This document shows positions 16,317 through 24,710 of a stretch of 64,000 nucleotides of DNA, piece by piece. Origin of the DNA: Vitreoscilla sp. (lineage in GTDB: Bacteria; Pseudomonadota; Gammaproteobacteria; Burkholderiales; Burkholderiaceae_C); the NCBI GenBank assembly GCA_018780145.1, contig JADMKA010000018.1, positions 1 through 64,000 on the forward strand. The letters run 5' to 3'. The translations under genes and the position numbers were made by a program. Under the pieces are notes generated by a model that searched no databases, was not told the DNA's origin, and was given only the letters and a program-made list of their open reading frames with translations. The stretch's first letter is position 1, and every line of letters starts with the position of its first letter.

Positions 16317-18389
16317 ATGGACACCCCCATCGCACGCCACGACAACCCCTTCCATGCCGGCGAACAAGCCGTGCATGAACGGCTGGGCATCCGCGAACGC
16401 ATGGTTGGCCTGGGGCAGCGGGTCATCCGAACCGCGATGCCCGAGCAGCACCGGCGTTTTTTCGAGCAGTTGCCGTTCATGCTCGCGGGCTCGGTGGACG
16501 GCGCCGGCCGGCCCTGGGCGTCGGTGCTGGTGGGGCAGCCCGGCTTCGTGCAGGCCCCGGGCGCCAAGCGGCTGGACTTCCACGCGCGCCCGATCCCAGG
16601 CGACCCACTGGCCGAAGGCCTGGCGCCGGGCGCGCAACTGGGCTTCCTGGGCATCGAGCTGCACACCCGCCGGCGCAACCGGGTCAACGGCCATGTCGTG
16701 GCCCTGGACGCGAGCGGCTTCAGCATCGAGGTCGACCAGTCGGTGGGCAACTGCCCACAGTACATCCAGGGTCGAGAGTTCAAGTGGGTGCGCGATGCCG
16801 ACGACTTGCTGCCGCGCGGCACCGAGGCCCTCACGGCGCTGGACGCCGATGCGCGGGCACTCATCCAGCGCTCGGACACCTTGTTCATCGCCACCCAGGC
16901 GCCCGCTGCCGCCGATGGCGCCGATGTGGCCACCGGCCGCGGTGCTGACGTCTCGCATCGCGGCGGGCGGCCCGGCTTCGTGAAGGTCGAGGACGAGCAC
17001 ACCTTCCTCGTGCCCGACTTCACCGGCAACTTCTTCTTCATGACCTTGGGCAACCTGCAATTGAACCCGCGCGCCGGCGTGCTGTTCATCGACTTCGACA
17101 CCGGCGATCTGCTCACGCTGACCGGCACCGCCGAGGTGGTCTGGGGCGGCGACGAAGTGAAGGCATTCGACGGCGCCGAGCGCGCCTGGCGTTTCAGAAT
17201 GGAATCCGGCTGGCGCCTGCGCGAAGCGCTGCCGTTGCGCTGGGCCTTCCGCGACTTCTCGCCCAACTCCACCCTCACCGGCACCTGGGACGAGGCCGAG
17301 GCGCGCCGAGAGGCTCAGCGCCTGGCGCAGACATGGCGGCCCTACCGCGTCGCACGCGTCATCGGCGAGAGCAGTGTCATCCGCTCGTTCCACCTCAAGC
17401 CGGCCGACGGCCATGTGGTGCCACCCTTCCAGGCCGGGCAGCACCTGCCGATCCGCCTGAAGACGAACACCGGCGAGACACTGCATCGCACCTACACGAT
17501 CTCGCAGGCACCCAGCGACGAGGGTTTGCGCCTGAGCATCAAGCGCGAGGGGGCGGCCTCCGGCCACATGCACGACCACGTGCACGAAGGCGACCTGATC
17601 GAGGCGCTGGGCCCGCGTGGCCAATTCACGATCGACGCGACGCTGCGCCGGCCGGCGGTACTGATCGGCGCCGGCGTGGGCATCACGCCGATGGTTGCCT
17701 TTGCGCGGCATGTGGTGACCGAAGGCTTCCGCCACCGTCGCACACGGCCGCTGCATCTCGTCCAGGTGGCGCGCAGCCAGGACCTGCGTGCCTTCGGCGA
17801 CGAACTTCAGGCACTGGTGCTGCGGGCCAAAGGGGCGATGAAGCTGCACGTGGTGCTCGACGAGGGCAATGGCGCACCCGAGGGCGCACTCAAGGGTCCG
17901 CTGACGCTGGATGTGCTGAAGACCCTGCTGCCCTTCGATGACCACGAGTTCTTCCTCTGCGGCCCGCCGGGTTTCATGCAGGCGCTGTACGACGGCCTGC
18001 GCGACCTGGGCGTGCGCGACCAACGCATCCAGGCCGAGGCCTTCGGTCCGTCGTCGCTGAAGCGCCGACCCGACGGCGCCACGGCCACACCCACGCCGCC
18101 GGCGCCGGCGGCGAAACAGGCGACGGTGAGCTTCCTGCGCAGCGGCGACGCCGCCGAGTGGACGCCCGAGCGCGGCACGCTGCTGGAGTTTGCGGAGGGA
18201 AAAGGCTTGAACCCGCCCTTCTCGTGCCGCGCCGGACACTGCGGGTCGTGCGCAACGCGCATGACGGCCGGGCGCGTCACCTACGCCGAACCCACGGCCT
18301 GGCGGCCGGCGGAAGGCGAAGTGCTGTTGTGCTGCGCGGTGCCGGCCGCCGGCGGTGGCGGTTGCGAGCGCATCGAACTGGATCTCTGA
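16317..18389 (+). CDS. PNPOx-like / FAD-NAD reductase / 2Fe-2S ferredoxin fusion
   Basis: A 690-residue three-module flavoprotein. Residues 1-340 or so are a PNPOx-like FMN barrel. Next is a ferredoxin-NADP reductase unit with FAD motif HRTYTISQAPSD, a nucleotide-binding GAGVGITPMVAF and the C-terminal FFLCGPPGFM. Last is a plant-type [2Fe-2S] ferredoxin domain with cysteines C637, C642, C645 and C672/673 (CRAGHCGSCATR ... LLCC). Electrons can thus run from NAD(P)H via FAD and the cluster to the flavin barrel. Similar fusions are annotated as MOSC- or PNPOx-linked oxidoreductases; the substrate is unknown. It follows the GST gene and is convergent with the tetR gene. A very long antisense frame here is a GC artefact. 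Confidence 0.88.
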   Translation: MDTPIARHDNPFHAGEQAVHERLGIRERMVGLGQRVIRTAMPEQHRRFFEQLPFMLAGSVDGAGRPWASVLVGQPGFVQAPGAKRLDFHARPIPGDPLAEGLAPGAQLGFLGIELHTRRRNRVNGHVVALDASGFSIEVDQSVGNCPQYIQGREFKWVRDADDLLPRGTEALTALDADARALIQRSDTLFIATQAPAAADGADVATGRGADVSHRGGRPGFVKVEDEHTFLVPDFTGNFFFMTLGNLQLNPRAGVLFIDFDTGDLLTLTGTAEVVWGGDEVKAFDGAERAWRFRMESGWRLREALPLRWAFRDFSPNSTLTGTWDEAEARREAQRLAQTWRPYRVARVIGESSVIRSFHLKPADGHVVPPFQAGQHLPIRLKTNTGETLHRTYTISQAPSDEGLRLSIKREGAASGHMHDHVHEGDLIEALGPRGQFTIDATLRRPAVLIGAGVGITPMVAFARHVVTEGFRHRRTRPLHLVQVARSQDLRAFGDELQALVLRAKGAMKLHVVLDEGNGAPEGALKGPLTLDVLKTLLPFDDHEFFLCGPPGFMQALYDGLRDLGVRDQRIQAEAFGPSSLKRRPDGATATPTPPAPAAKQATVSFLRSGDAAEWTPERGTLLEFAEGKGLNPPFSCRAGHCGSCATRMTAGRVTYAEPTAWRPAEGEVLLCCAVPAAGGGGCERIELDL

Positions 18390-18402
18390 GCGCGGCCGGT
18401 CA

Positions 18403-19035
18403 TCAACCGGCGGCAGGCGACTCCGGCCACGCCTGCATGGCCAGGTCAGCCAGCCTCTTCAGCAGAACCGGCTTCGCGCCGTCCCTGGCCTGAACCGCCA
18501 GGCCCTGGACCACCATCGCAAAGTACGCGGCCAGCGTGGCCGTATCCGTGTCAGCGGGCAGTTCACCGTCCTGGCGGGCACGGTTCAGCCGCGCGCGGAT
18601 GGCCAACTGCGCAGCCTGTCGACGCTCCGCCACTTCGGCCACCAGCGTGCCCTGCGCGGCCGACGCCTGCAATTCCCCGGCGGCCACCATGCAGCCGAGC
18701 GGGTGCCGGGCGTCGGCGAACTGCCGCGCCGCGGCCTGCAGCATCTGCTCGATTGCCGCGCGTGCGCTACCCGTGCCGGACATCGGCTGGCTCAGAAAGC
18801 CCCCGTAGCGCTGGCCGTACAGCGCCAGCGCCTCACGGAACAGCGCGTCCTTCGAGCCGAACGCGGCGTACAGGCTGGGCGGTGCGATGCCGATGGCGGC
18901 CGTCAACTGCGCCGTCGAAGTGCCTTCGAAGCCATGGCGCCAGAACAGGTCCATCGCTGTGCTCAGGGCTTGTTCTCGGTCAAAGGCCCTCGGCCGGCCG
19001 GCGCGCTTCGGGGCGGGTGTGTTGTCACTGTCCAT
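18403..19035 (-). CDS. TetR/AcrR-family repressor
   Basis: A 210-residue TetR-family regulator. The N-terminal HTH is clear (TAMDLFWRHGFEGTSTAQLTAAIGIAPPSLYAAFGSKDALF), followed by a helical ligand-binding domain typical of the NemR/AcrR group, with one Cys (GCMVAAGEL). I start at MDSDNTP (19035); the upstream Met adds 7 residues over the promoter region. It diverges from the medium-chain reductase gene and is convergent with the flavoprotein fusion. It probably represses the reductase and perhaps the flavoprotein operon in response to an electrophile; that ligand is inferred. Confidence 0.85.
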   Translation of the reverse strand: MDSDNTPAPKRAGRPRAFDREQALSTAMDLFWRHGFEGTSTAQLTAAIGIAPPSLYAAFGSKDALFREALALYGQRYGGFLSQPMSGTGSARAAIEQMLQAAARQFADARHPLGCMVAAGELQASAAQGTLVAEVAERRQAAQLAIRARLNRARQDGELPADTDTATLAAYFAMVVQGLAVQARDGAKPVLLKRLADLAMQAWPESPAAG

Positions 19036-19066
19036 CGCATTAGTGTAGCAGTCCATAAAAAATAGC

Positions 19067-19096
19067 TTGACGCCACCCGTTGTGTCCTCTTATTCT
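19067..19096 (+). promoter_or_regulatory. Sigma70-like promoter of the reductase gene
   Basis: TTGACG (19067-19072) and TATTCT (19091-19096) are separated by 18 bp, about 30 bp before the reductase start at 19127. The TetR gene reads away on the other side, so its operator should overlap here. Confidence 0.55.
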
Positions 19097-19126
19097 TTAC
19101 CGCTCACTACACAATATGTCGACCAC

Positions 19127-20149
19127 ATGCCCACCACCTCACGTCACTTCCAACTGGCCTCCCATGGCAGCATCTTCGAACTGAACCGCGGCACACGCAA
19201 TGGCCTGGCGGCCCAGCCGCAGCAAGTGCTGATCCGCGTGGGCGCGGCCAGCCTCAATTACCGCGATCTGCTGACCTTGCAGGACCCGGCGTCGAACCGG
19301 GAAGGGCTGATCCCCTTGTCCGACGGCGCGGGGACGGTGGTGGCTGTCGGCGCTGCCGTCACCCGCTGGAAGGCTGGCGACCGGGTCAGCGTCAACTTCT
19401 TTCCCGCCTGGCAAGGCGGTGGGTACTCTCCGGCCGTGCTGGCCACCGCGCTCGGCGGTGGGCAGACCGACGGCATGCTGAGCGAGCACGTGCTGGCCGA
19501 CGCTGGCGCGCTGGTGTCCGTTCCGGACCACCTGAGCCTGGCCGAAGCCGCCACGCTGCCTTGTGCCGCCGTGACGGCCTGGCATGCGCTCTTCGAGCGC
19601 GGCCAGTTGCAGCCCGGTGAAACGGTGCTGGTGCAAGGCACCGGCGGCGTGGCCTTGTTTGGCCTGCAGCTCGCTGCCGCGCACGGCGCCAAGGTCATCG
19701 TCACCTCGTCGTCGGATGCGAAACTGGCGCGTGCGCGCGCCCTGGGCGCCTGGAAGACCATCAACTACAAGACCCAGCCCGCCTGGGACGCGGCTGCGCT
19801 GGACATCACCGAAGGCCGCGGGGTCGACCACATCCTCGAACTGGGTGGGCCGGACACCTATGACAGGTCCATCGGCGCCATCGCACCGGGTGGGCGCATC
19901 GCCCAGATCGGCGTGCTCACTGGCTTCGCGTCAAGGCCCAACATCCTGCCGCTGCAGTTCAAGAATGCCAGCATCCACGGCATCTGCGTGGGTTCGGTGC
20001 AGCACTTCGAGCGGCTGACTCAGTTTCTGTCAATGCACCGCATCCGGCCAGTGGTCGACAAGACTTTTGCGTTCGACGATGCGCCGGCCGCCTATGCGCA
20101 CCTGCAGTCGGCCAGCCACTTCGGCAAGGTGGTGATCGACCTGAGCTGA
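19127..20149 (+). CDS. Zinc-independent medium-chain dehydrogenase/reductase (quinone-reductase-like)
   Basis: A 340-residue MDR-family NAD(P)-dependent oxidoreductase. It has a GroES-like N-terminal domain (YRDLLTLQDP ... GAGTVVAVGAAVTRWKAGDRV) and a Rossmann domain with VLVQGTGGVALFGLQLAAAHGAKV. The four-Cys structural zinc loop and the catalytic Cys of zinc alcohol dehydrogenases are absent, pointing to the quinone oxidoreductase/enoyl reductase branch. The ATG at 19127 follows a good promoter; an earlier in-frame start is upstream of the -10 box. It is the target expected for the divergent TetR regulator. It probably reduces quinones or enones using NADPH. Confidence 0.85.
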   Translation: MPTTSRHFQLASHGSIFELNRGTRNGLAAQPQQVLIRVGAASLNYRDLLTLQDPASNREGLIPLSDGAGTVVAVGAAVTRWKAGDRVSVNFFPAWQGGGYSPAVLATALGGGQTDGMLSEHVLADAGALVSVPDHLSLAEAATLPCAAVTAWHALFERGQLQPGETVLVQGTGGVALFGLQLAAAHGAKVIVTSSSDAKLARARALGAWKTINYKTQPAWDAAALDITEGRGVDHILELGGPDTYDRSIGAIAPGGRIAQIGVLTGFASRPNILPLQFKNASIHGICVGSVQHFERLTQFLSMHRIRPVVDKTFAFDDAPAAYAHLQSASHFGKVVIDLS

Positions 20150-20171
20150 CACCCGCCGACGCCCCCGACTG

Positions 20172-20200
20172 GGCAGCGCCTCAACCAGCCTGGCGCTGCC
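20172..20200 (+). terminator. Hairpin after the reductase gene (no T-tract)
   Basis: A perfect 9-bp stem, GGCAGCGCC/GGCGCTGCC, with an 11-nt loop, 23 bp after the reductase stop. No run of T follows, so it may be a weak or Rho-dependent terminator or an RNA-stabilising hairpin. Confidence 0.45.
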
Positions 20201-20280
20201 AATACCGACCCACCCGATCCCGACGCCGATCTCCGCTCGCCCGCCTCGGCGTCGCTCATCCTTCCCACGAGAGCGTTCCC

Positions 20281-20835
20281 ATGACATCGTTTTCACTGCA
20301 CACCGCTGACACCGCTCCCGAGGCCAGCAAAGCCTTGTTGGCCACGGCCGGCCGCGCCTATGGCTTCGTGCCCAACCTGCTGGCCTGCATGGCCACCTCG
20401 CCTGCGCTTCTGGAGGGCTACATGACCCTGGCCGGCATCTTCAACAAGACGAAGCTGACCGAGACCGAACGGCAGATCATCCTGATGACCTCGAACCGCC
20501 TGAATGGCTGCGTCTACTGCATGGCCGCCCACTCTGCCATTTCAACCGGCGCTGGTGTGCCTGCCGATGTGGTGGCGGCGTTGCGAGCCGGCACACCCAT
20601 CGCCGACGCCAAGCTGGAAGCCCTGCGCCAGTTCACCATCAAGATCGTGGAAAGCCGCGGTTGGCCGGCAGCACACGACGTGCAGAGCCTGCTGGAGGCC
20701 GGCTACACACACCAAACGGTGCTCGACGTGATCCTGGGCACCAGCCTGAAGGTGATGTCGAACTACACCAACCACGTCGTTCAGACACCCCTGGACCCAG
20801 CCTTTGCACAGCATGCCTGGGCGGCAGCCGTTTGA
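20281..20835 (+). CDS. AhpD-like (carboxymuconolactone decarboxylase family) protein
   Basis: A 184-residue alkylhydroperoxidase-like protein. The redox motif is CVYCMAAHS (CxxC with downstream His), as in AhpD, where the dithiol handles peroxides or thiols. The N-terminal half has YGFVPNLLACMATSPALLEGY, typical of the peroxidase-related subgroup. It lies after the reductase gene on the same strand (131 bp), and it resembles the second AhpD-like gene at 28690-29238. Role: probable thiol-dependent peroxide or electrophile defence in the cytoplasm. Confidence 0.88.
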   Translation: MTSFSLHTADTAPEASKALLATAGRAYGFVPNLLACMATSPALLEGYMTLAGIFNKTKLTETERQIILMTSNRLNGCVYCMAAHSAISTGAGVPADVVAALRAGTPIADAKLEALRQFTIKIVESRGWPAAHDVQSLLEAGYTHQTVLDVILGTSLKVMSNYTNHVVQTPLDPAFAQHAWAAAV

Positions 20836-20908
20836 TCGACGGCGGGTGCGGCGGCCGGTGCCGTGCGACTGGCTCCTGCGGCCACGCCAGACCAGCTGCC
20901 GTGTGCCT

Positions 20909-21808
20909 TCAGTTCAATGCTGGATCGGCACGCAGCGTGTCCACTGCCAGGTCGATGAAGGCGCGCACCTTCTGCGTCGCGCGCCGCCCCTCGTGATGCA
21001 CCACGTGCACCGGCAGCGGTGCCGTTTCGAAGTCCTCCAGCAGGATCTGCAGCGCACCGCTGCGCACGTGCGCCGCTACCTGGTAACTCAACAGCCGCGT
21101 GATGCCCAGGGCCGCCACCGCAGCGGCGATGGCCGAGTCGTTCGTCGTCGTGCGCATTCTTGGCTGCAGGCGCTGCAACAGGGGCTTGCCTGCATCGTTG
21201 AAGCGCCACTCCGACACCGGGGTCACGCCCGAGGCCGAAACGATGGTGTGCCGGGCCAGCTCTTCCGGGCGCTGCGGCACGCCCTGCGACTTCAGATAGG
21301 CCGGTGCGGCCACCAGCACACGACGAACACGCCCGACGCGCACGGCCTGCAGCGACGAGTCGGGCAGCTCGCCGATGCGCACCGCCACGTCGATGCCCTC
21401 CTCGACGACGTTGACCACGCGGTCCAGGAACAGGCACTGCGCGTCAACCTCGGGAAATTGCTGCAGGTAGCGCACCAGGATCGGCGTGACGTAGAGCTGG
21501 CCGAACAGCACCGGCGCCGTCAGCGCGAGGGTCCCGCGTGGGGCGGCGTGCGTGCCGGTTGCGACCGTCTCGGCCTCTTCGATGTCGGCCAGGATACGGC
21601 GGCAGTCCTCGGCGAACCGGGCGCCGGCGTCCGTGACACGCACCACGCGCGTGGTGCGGGTGAGCAGCCGCAGGCCCAGCCGTTCTTCAAGTTCAGCCAC
21701 CGCCCGAGTGACCACCGGCGGCGACAGGTTGAGCTTGCGCGCCGCACTGGCAAAGCCGCCGCTGTCGACGACGGCGACGAAGGTGGTCATGGCTTGCAGG
21801 CGGTCCAT
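20909..21808 (-). CDS. LysR-family transcriptional regulator
   Basis: A 299-residue LTTR. The N-terminal winged HTH is intact (FASAARKLNLSPPVVTRAVAELEERLGLRLLTRTTR), and the effector domain follows (GTLALTAPVLFGQLYVTPIL). It looks like members of the AaeR/CrgA-like group controlling aromatic or electrophile-responsive genes. It diverges from the DUF1348, disulfide oxidoreductase and GST genes to its right, the usual arrangement for LTTR targets, and is convergent with the AhpD-like gene. The inducer is unknown. Confidence 0.9.
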   Translation of the reverse strand: MDRLQAMTTFVAVVDSGGFASAARKLNLSPPVVTRAVAELEERLGLRLLTRTTRVVRVTDAGARFAEDCRRILADIEEAETVATGTHAAPRGTLALTAPVLFGQLYVTPILVRYLQQFPEVDAQCLFLDRVVNVVEEGIDVAVRIGELPDSSLQAVRVGRVRRVLVAAPAYLKSQGVPQRPEELARHTIVSASGVTPVSEWRFNDAGKPLLQRLQPRMRTTTNDSAIAAAVAALGITRLLSYQVAAHVRSGALQILLEDFETAPLPVHVVHHEGRRATQKVRAFIDLAVDTLRADPALN

Positions 21809-21916
21809 GTTGTTTCCGTTTCAGAAAGGCTGTCTTGGCTGGAACAAGGATTCTCTGCGCAGCCGCCATCACGCAAAGTTCGTCCACCGTCCCGACCTGA
21901 ACCTGGAGCCTCGATC

Positions 21917-22153
21917 ATGTTGCCCGTACCCTACATTGGTGAAGTTCCCAACGACCTGGGCTACGAGGCTGCCTGGTTGGGTCGCGACGTGATGCGGGCC
22001 TTGATGGACCTGCCGCGCCACCAACCCCTCGATGAACCCACAGGAACCCGCCATGACCGCCACGACCACACCACGTCCGCCGCTGCCCTCGTTTACACGC
22101 GAGACCGCGGCGCAGAAGGTGCGCCTTGCCGAGGACGCCTGGAACACGCGTGA
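21917..22153 (+). CDS. Possible small ORF ahead of the DUF1348 gene
   Basis: A 78-codon frame from ATG 21917 with GGAG about 9 nt upstream. The first 38 residues ([20 protein letters not shown]...) look like a real peptide, but the second half overlaps the DUF1348 gene out of frame and looks random. It could be a short leader peptide, a truncated gene or chance. Confidence 0.3.
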   Translation: MLPVPYIGEVPNDLGYEAAWLGRDVMRALMDLPRHQPLDEPTGTRHDRHDHTTSAAALVYTRDRGAEGAPCRGRLEHA

Positions 22154-22532
22154 CCCGCAGCGCGTGGCGCTGGCGTACACGGTGGACACGGTCTGGCGCA
22201 ACCGCGCCGAGTTCCCGGTGGGCCGCGCGCAGGTGCAGGCCTTCCTCGAGCGCAAGTGGGCGCGCGAACTGGACTACCGGCTGATCAAGGAACTGTGGGC
22301 GCACGACGGCCACCGTATCGCGGTGCGCTTTGCCTACGAGTGGCGCGACGACGCCGGCAACTGGTTCCGCTCGTACGGCAACGAGAACTGGGAGTTCGAT
22401 GACCTCGGCTACATGCACCGGAGGTTGGCCAGCATCAACGACAAGCCCATCACCGCTCAGGATCGCAAGTTCCATTGGCCGCAGGGCCGCCGGCCCGACG
22501 ACCACCCGGGCCTGACCGAGCTGGGTCTCTGA
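22053..22532 (+). CDS. DUF1348 family protein (SnoaL/NTF2-like fold)
   Basis: A 159-residue protein with the strongly conserved DUF1348 signature: [42 protein letters not shown] and the end [17 protein letters not shown]. The fold is predicted as an NTF2-like cone; the biochemical role is not settled. I start at MTATTTPR (22053), with AGGA 8 nt upstream. It is the first confident gene of a plus-strand operon with the disulfide oxidoreductase and GST genes, divergent from the LysR regulator. Confidence 0.85.
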   Translation: MTATTTPRPPLPSFTRETAAQKVRLAEDAWNTRDPQRVALAYTVDTVWRNRAEFPVGRAQVQAFLERKWARELDYRLIKELWAHDGHRIAVRFAYEWRDDAGNWFRSYGNENWEFDDLGYMHRRLASINDKPITAQDRKFHWPQGRRPDDHPGLTELGL

Positions 22533-22549
22533 ACGCGCGGGCAGCGACC

Positions 22550-23998
22550 ATGAACCAGATTCCTGTCATCGAGACCGGCGTCGCCATCATCGGTGCCGGC
22601 ACCGCCGGCATGTCGGCCTATCGCGCGGCGCTGGAGCACACGCCGCGTGTGCTGGTGATCGAGAGCGGCGTCTACGGCACCACCTGCGCGCGTGTCGGCT
22701 GCATGCCCAGCAAGCTGCTGATCGCGGCGGCAGAAGCGGCGCATGCGGTGGCCGGCGCCGCGCGCTTCGGCGTCATGGCCGGGCCTGTGGCTATCGATGG
22801 CCGCGCCGTGATGGCGCGCGTGCGACGTGAACGCGACCGCTTCGTCGGCTTCGTTGTCGACGCCGTGCAGCGGTGGCCCGCTGAACACCGGCTGGTGGGC
22901 CGTGCCCGCTTCGTCGACGACCACATCCTGCAGGTGGGTGCGACGCAGGTGCGCGCGCAGCGCATCGTCATCGCCACCGGCTCGCGGCCCAATGTGCCCA
23001 CGGCCTGGCACGCTGCGCTGGGTGACCGGCTGATCGTCAACGACGATGTCTTCGACTGGACCGACCTGCCGCGTTCGGTCGCGGTGGTCGGCGCGGGTGT
23101 CATCGGCCTGGAAGTGGCGCAGGCGCTGCACCGGCTGGGTGTTCGGGTGCGCCTGTACGGCCGTACCGAGCGTGTCGGCCCGGCCACCGACCCGGCATTG
23201 CAGGCGCTGACGCGCCAGGTGTTCGCCGCGGAACTGCCGTTGAGCACCGACCTCGCGGCGATCGAGCCGCGCCGCGACGGTGACAGCGTCGTCGTGCGCG
23301 CCACCGGTCGCGACGGCAGCGTGCACGAGGAACGCTTTGATTGGCTGCTGGCCGCCACTGGGCGCCGGCCAAACGTCGACCAACTGGGTCTTGAACACAC
23401 CACGCTGCCGCTAGATGCGGACGGCATTCCGGTGTACGACCGCCGCAGCGCCCAGGTGGCTGACCATCCGGTGTTTGTTGCGGGCGACGTGAACGAGGAC
23501 CGCCCGCTGCTGCACGAAGCGGCTGACGAAGGACGCATCGCAGGTGACAACGCAGGCCGCTTCCCAGACGTGCGCATGCGGCCTCGCCGCGCGCCGCTGG
23601 CGGTGGTGTTCAGCGAGCCGCAGATCGCGCTGGCCGGCGCCAGCCACGCCGAGCTGTGCGCCAGCGGCATCGCCTTCGAGACCGGCCGTGTCTCCTTCGA
23701 CGACCAGGGCCGCAGCCGCGTGATGGGCCGCAACCAGGGCGCCCTGCACGTCTATGGCGAGGCGGGCACCGGCCGCTTCCTGGGCGCCGAGATGCTAGGC
23801 CCGGCGGCCGAGCACATCGGCCACCTGCTGGCCTGGTCGGTGCAACGCGGCGACACCGTGCAGCAGATGCTCGACAGCCCGTTCTACCACCCGGTGGTCG
23901 AAGAAGGCCTGCGCACGGCGCTGCGCCAGCTGCAGCGCGCGCTGCGCATGGGGCCGGTGCCGGTGGAGCGCTGCCTGGACTGCGGCCCCGGCGCGTGA
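22550..23998 (+). CDS. Pyridine nucleotide-disulfide oxidoreductase (dihydrolipoyl dehydrogenase-like)
   Basis: A 482-residue class-I flavoprotein disulfide reductase. It has the N-terminal FAD motif (VAIIGAGTAGMSAYRAAL), the redox-active CxxxxC (TTCARVGCMPSK), the NAD(P)-binding GAGVIGLEVAQAL, and the C-terminal dimerisation domain with the active-site His (FYHPVVEEGLRTAL). It is close to dihydrolipoyl dehydrogenases and mercuric reductases but lacks the mercuric N-terminal HMA domain and C-terminal vicinal Cys; pyruvate dehydrogenase genes are not near. Its operon with DUF1348 and a GST suggests a stress-related thiol or quinone reductase role. The ATG at 22550 is 17 bp after the DUF1348 stop. 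Confidence 0.88.
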   Translation: MNQIPVIETGVAIIGAGTAGMSAYRAALEHTPRVLVIESGVYGTTCARVGCMPSKLLIAAAEAAHAVAGAARFGVMAGPVAIDGRAVMARVRRERDRFVGFVVDAVQRWPAEHRLVGRARFVDDHILQVGATQVRAQRIVIATGSRPNVPTAWHAALGDRLIVNDDVFDWTDLPRSVAVVGAGVIGLEVAQALHRLGVRVRLYGRTERVGPATDPALQALTRQVFAAELPLSTDLAAIEPRRDGDSVVVRATGRDGSVHEERFDWLLAATGRRPNVDQLGLEHTTLPLDADGIPVYDRRSAQVADHPVFVAGDVNEDRPLLHEAADEGRIAGDNAGRFPDVRMRPRRAPLAVVFSEPQIALAGASHAELCASGIAFETGRVSFDDQGRSRVMGRNQGALHVYGEAGTGRFLGAEMLGPAAEHIGHLLAWSVQRGDTVQQMLDSPFYHPVVEEGLRTALRQLQRALRMGPVPVERCLDCGPGA

Positions 23999-24023
23999 AA
24001 CACAGCTTGCTGAAAGCACATCC

Positions 24024-24641
24024 ATGATCGACGTCTACACCGCCAACACGCCCAACGGCGTGAAGGTTCCCATCGCACTGGAAGAACTCGGCGCTCCCTA
24101 CCGCGTGCACCGCATCAACCTCGGTGCCAACGAGCAGAAGCGTCCGGAGTTCCTGCGCCTGAACCCGAACGGCCGCATCCCGGCCATCGTCGACCCCGAT
24201 GGCCCGGGCGGCGCGCCTTTGAGCGTGTTCGAGTCTGGGGCCATCCTGTGGTACCTGGCCGAGAAGTTTTCGGGGCTGATGCCGGGCGACCCGATTGAGC
24301 GCATCCGCGCGCTGGAGTACACCTTCTTCCAGGTCGGCGGTATCGGGCCAATGTTCGGGCAGGCGGGCTGGTTCGCGCGCCACAGCGAACAGGTGCCGCT
24401 GGCCATCGACCGGTACCAGGCGGAAGCCAATCGCCTGACAGCGGTGCTCGAAGCGCGCCTGCAAAGCACACCGTGGCTGGCGGGCCAGAGCTACTCGGTG
24501 GCTGACGTCATGAACTTCGGCTGGCTGCGCGCGCCGCAGTACGCCGGCGTGCAGCTCGAGGACTACCCGGCGGTGCAGGCCTGGGTCGAGCGCGTCGCGG
24601 CGCGGCCAGCGGTAGTGCGGGGGCTGCAAGCGATCGCCTGA
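24024..24641 (+). CDS. Glutathione S-transferase (YfcG-like)
   Basis: A 205-residue GST with VYTANTPNGVKVPIALEELG at the N-terminus, the Asn of TPNG acting as in YfcG/Ure2-type disulfide-bond reductases. It has PNGRIPAIVDPDG and the FESGAILWYLAEKF glutathione-binding motif, with FGQAGWFARHSEQ in the helical domain. Such enzymes reduce mixed disulfides or peroxides with glutathione. It starts 26 bp after the disulfide oxidoreductase gene and ends the LysR-controlled operon. It differs clearly from the other GST of the window (15663-16283). Confidence 0.9.
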   Translation: MIDVYTANTPNGVKVPIALEELGAPYRVHRINLGANEQKRPEFLRLNPNGRIPAIVDPDGPGGAPLSVFESGAILWYLAEKFSGLMPGDPIERIRALEYTFFQVGGIGPMFGQAGWFARHSEQVPLAIDRYQAEANRLTAVLEARLQSTPWLAGQSYSVADVMNFGWLRAPQYAGVQLEDYPAVQAWVERVAARPAVVRGLQAIA

Positions 24642-24710
24642 GTGTGTTGCGCCCCGAAGCCGCGGTCCGGCACGGTGGCACGCGATGCAGCGCAACCGGC
24701 GCGCCGGCCC

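Noticed and set aside
16287-18239. 650-codon antisense frame over the flavoprotein fusion
   Set aside because: The plus-strand gene has FAD, NAD and 2Fe-2S motifs in order; the antisense frame has none.
22550-23998. Mercuric reductase
   Set aside because: The active-site CxxxxC is shared by many disulfide reductases; there is no N-terminal metal-binding domain, C-terminal Cys pair or other mer gene.
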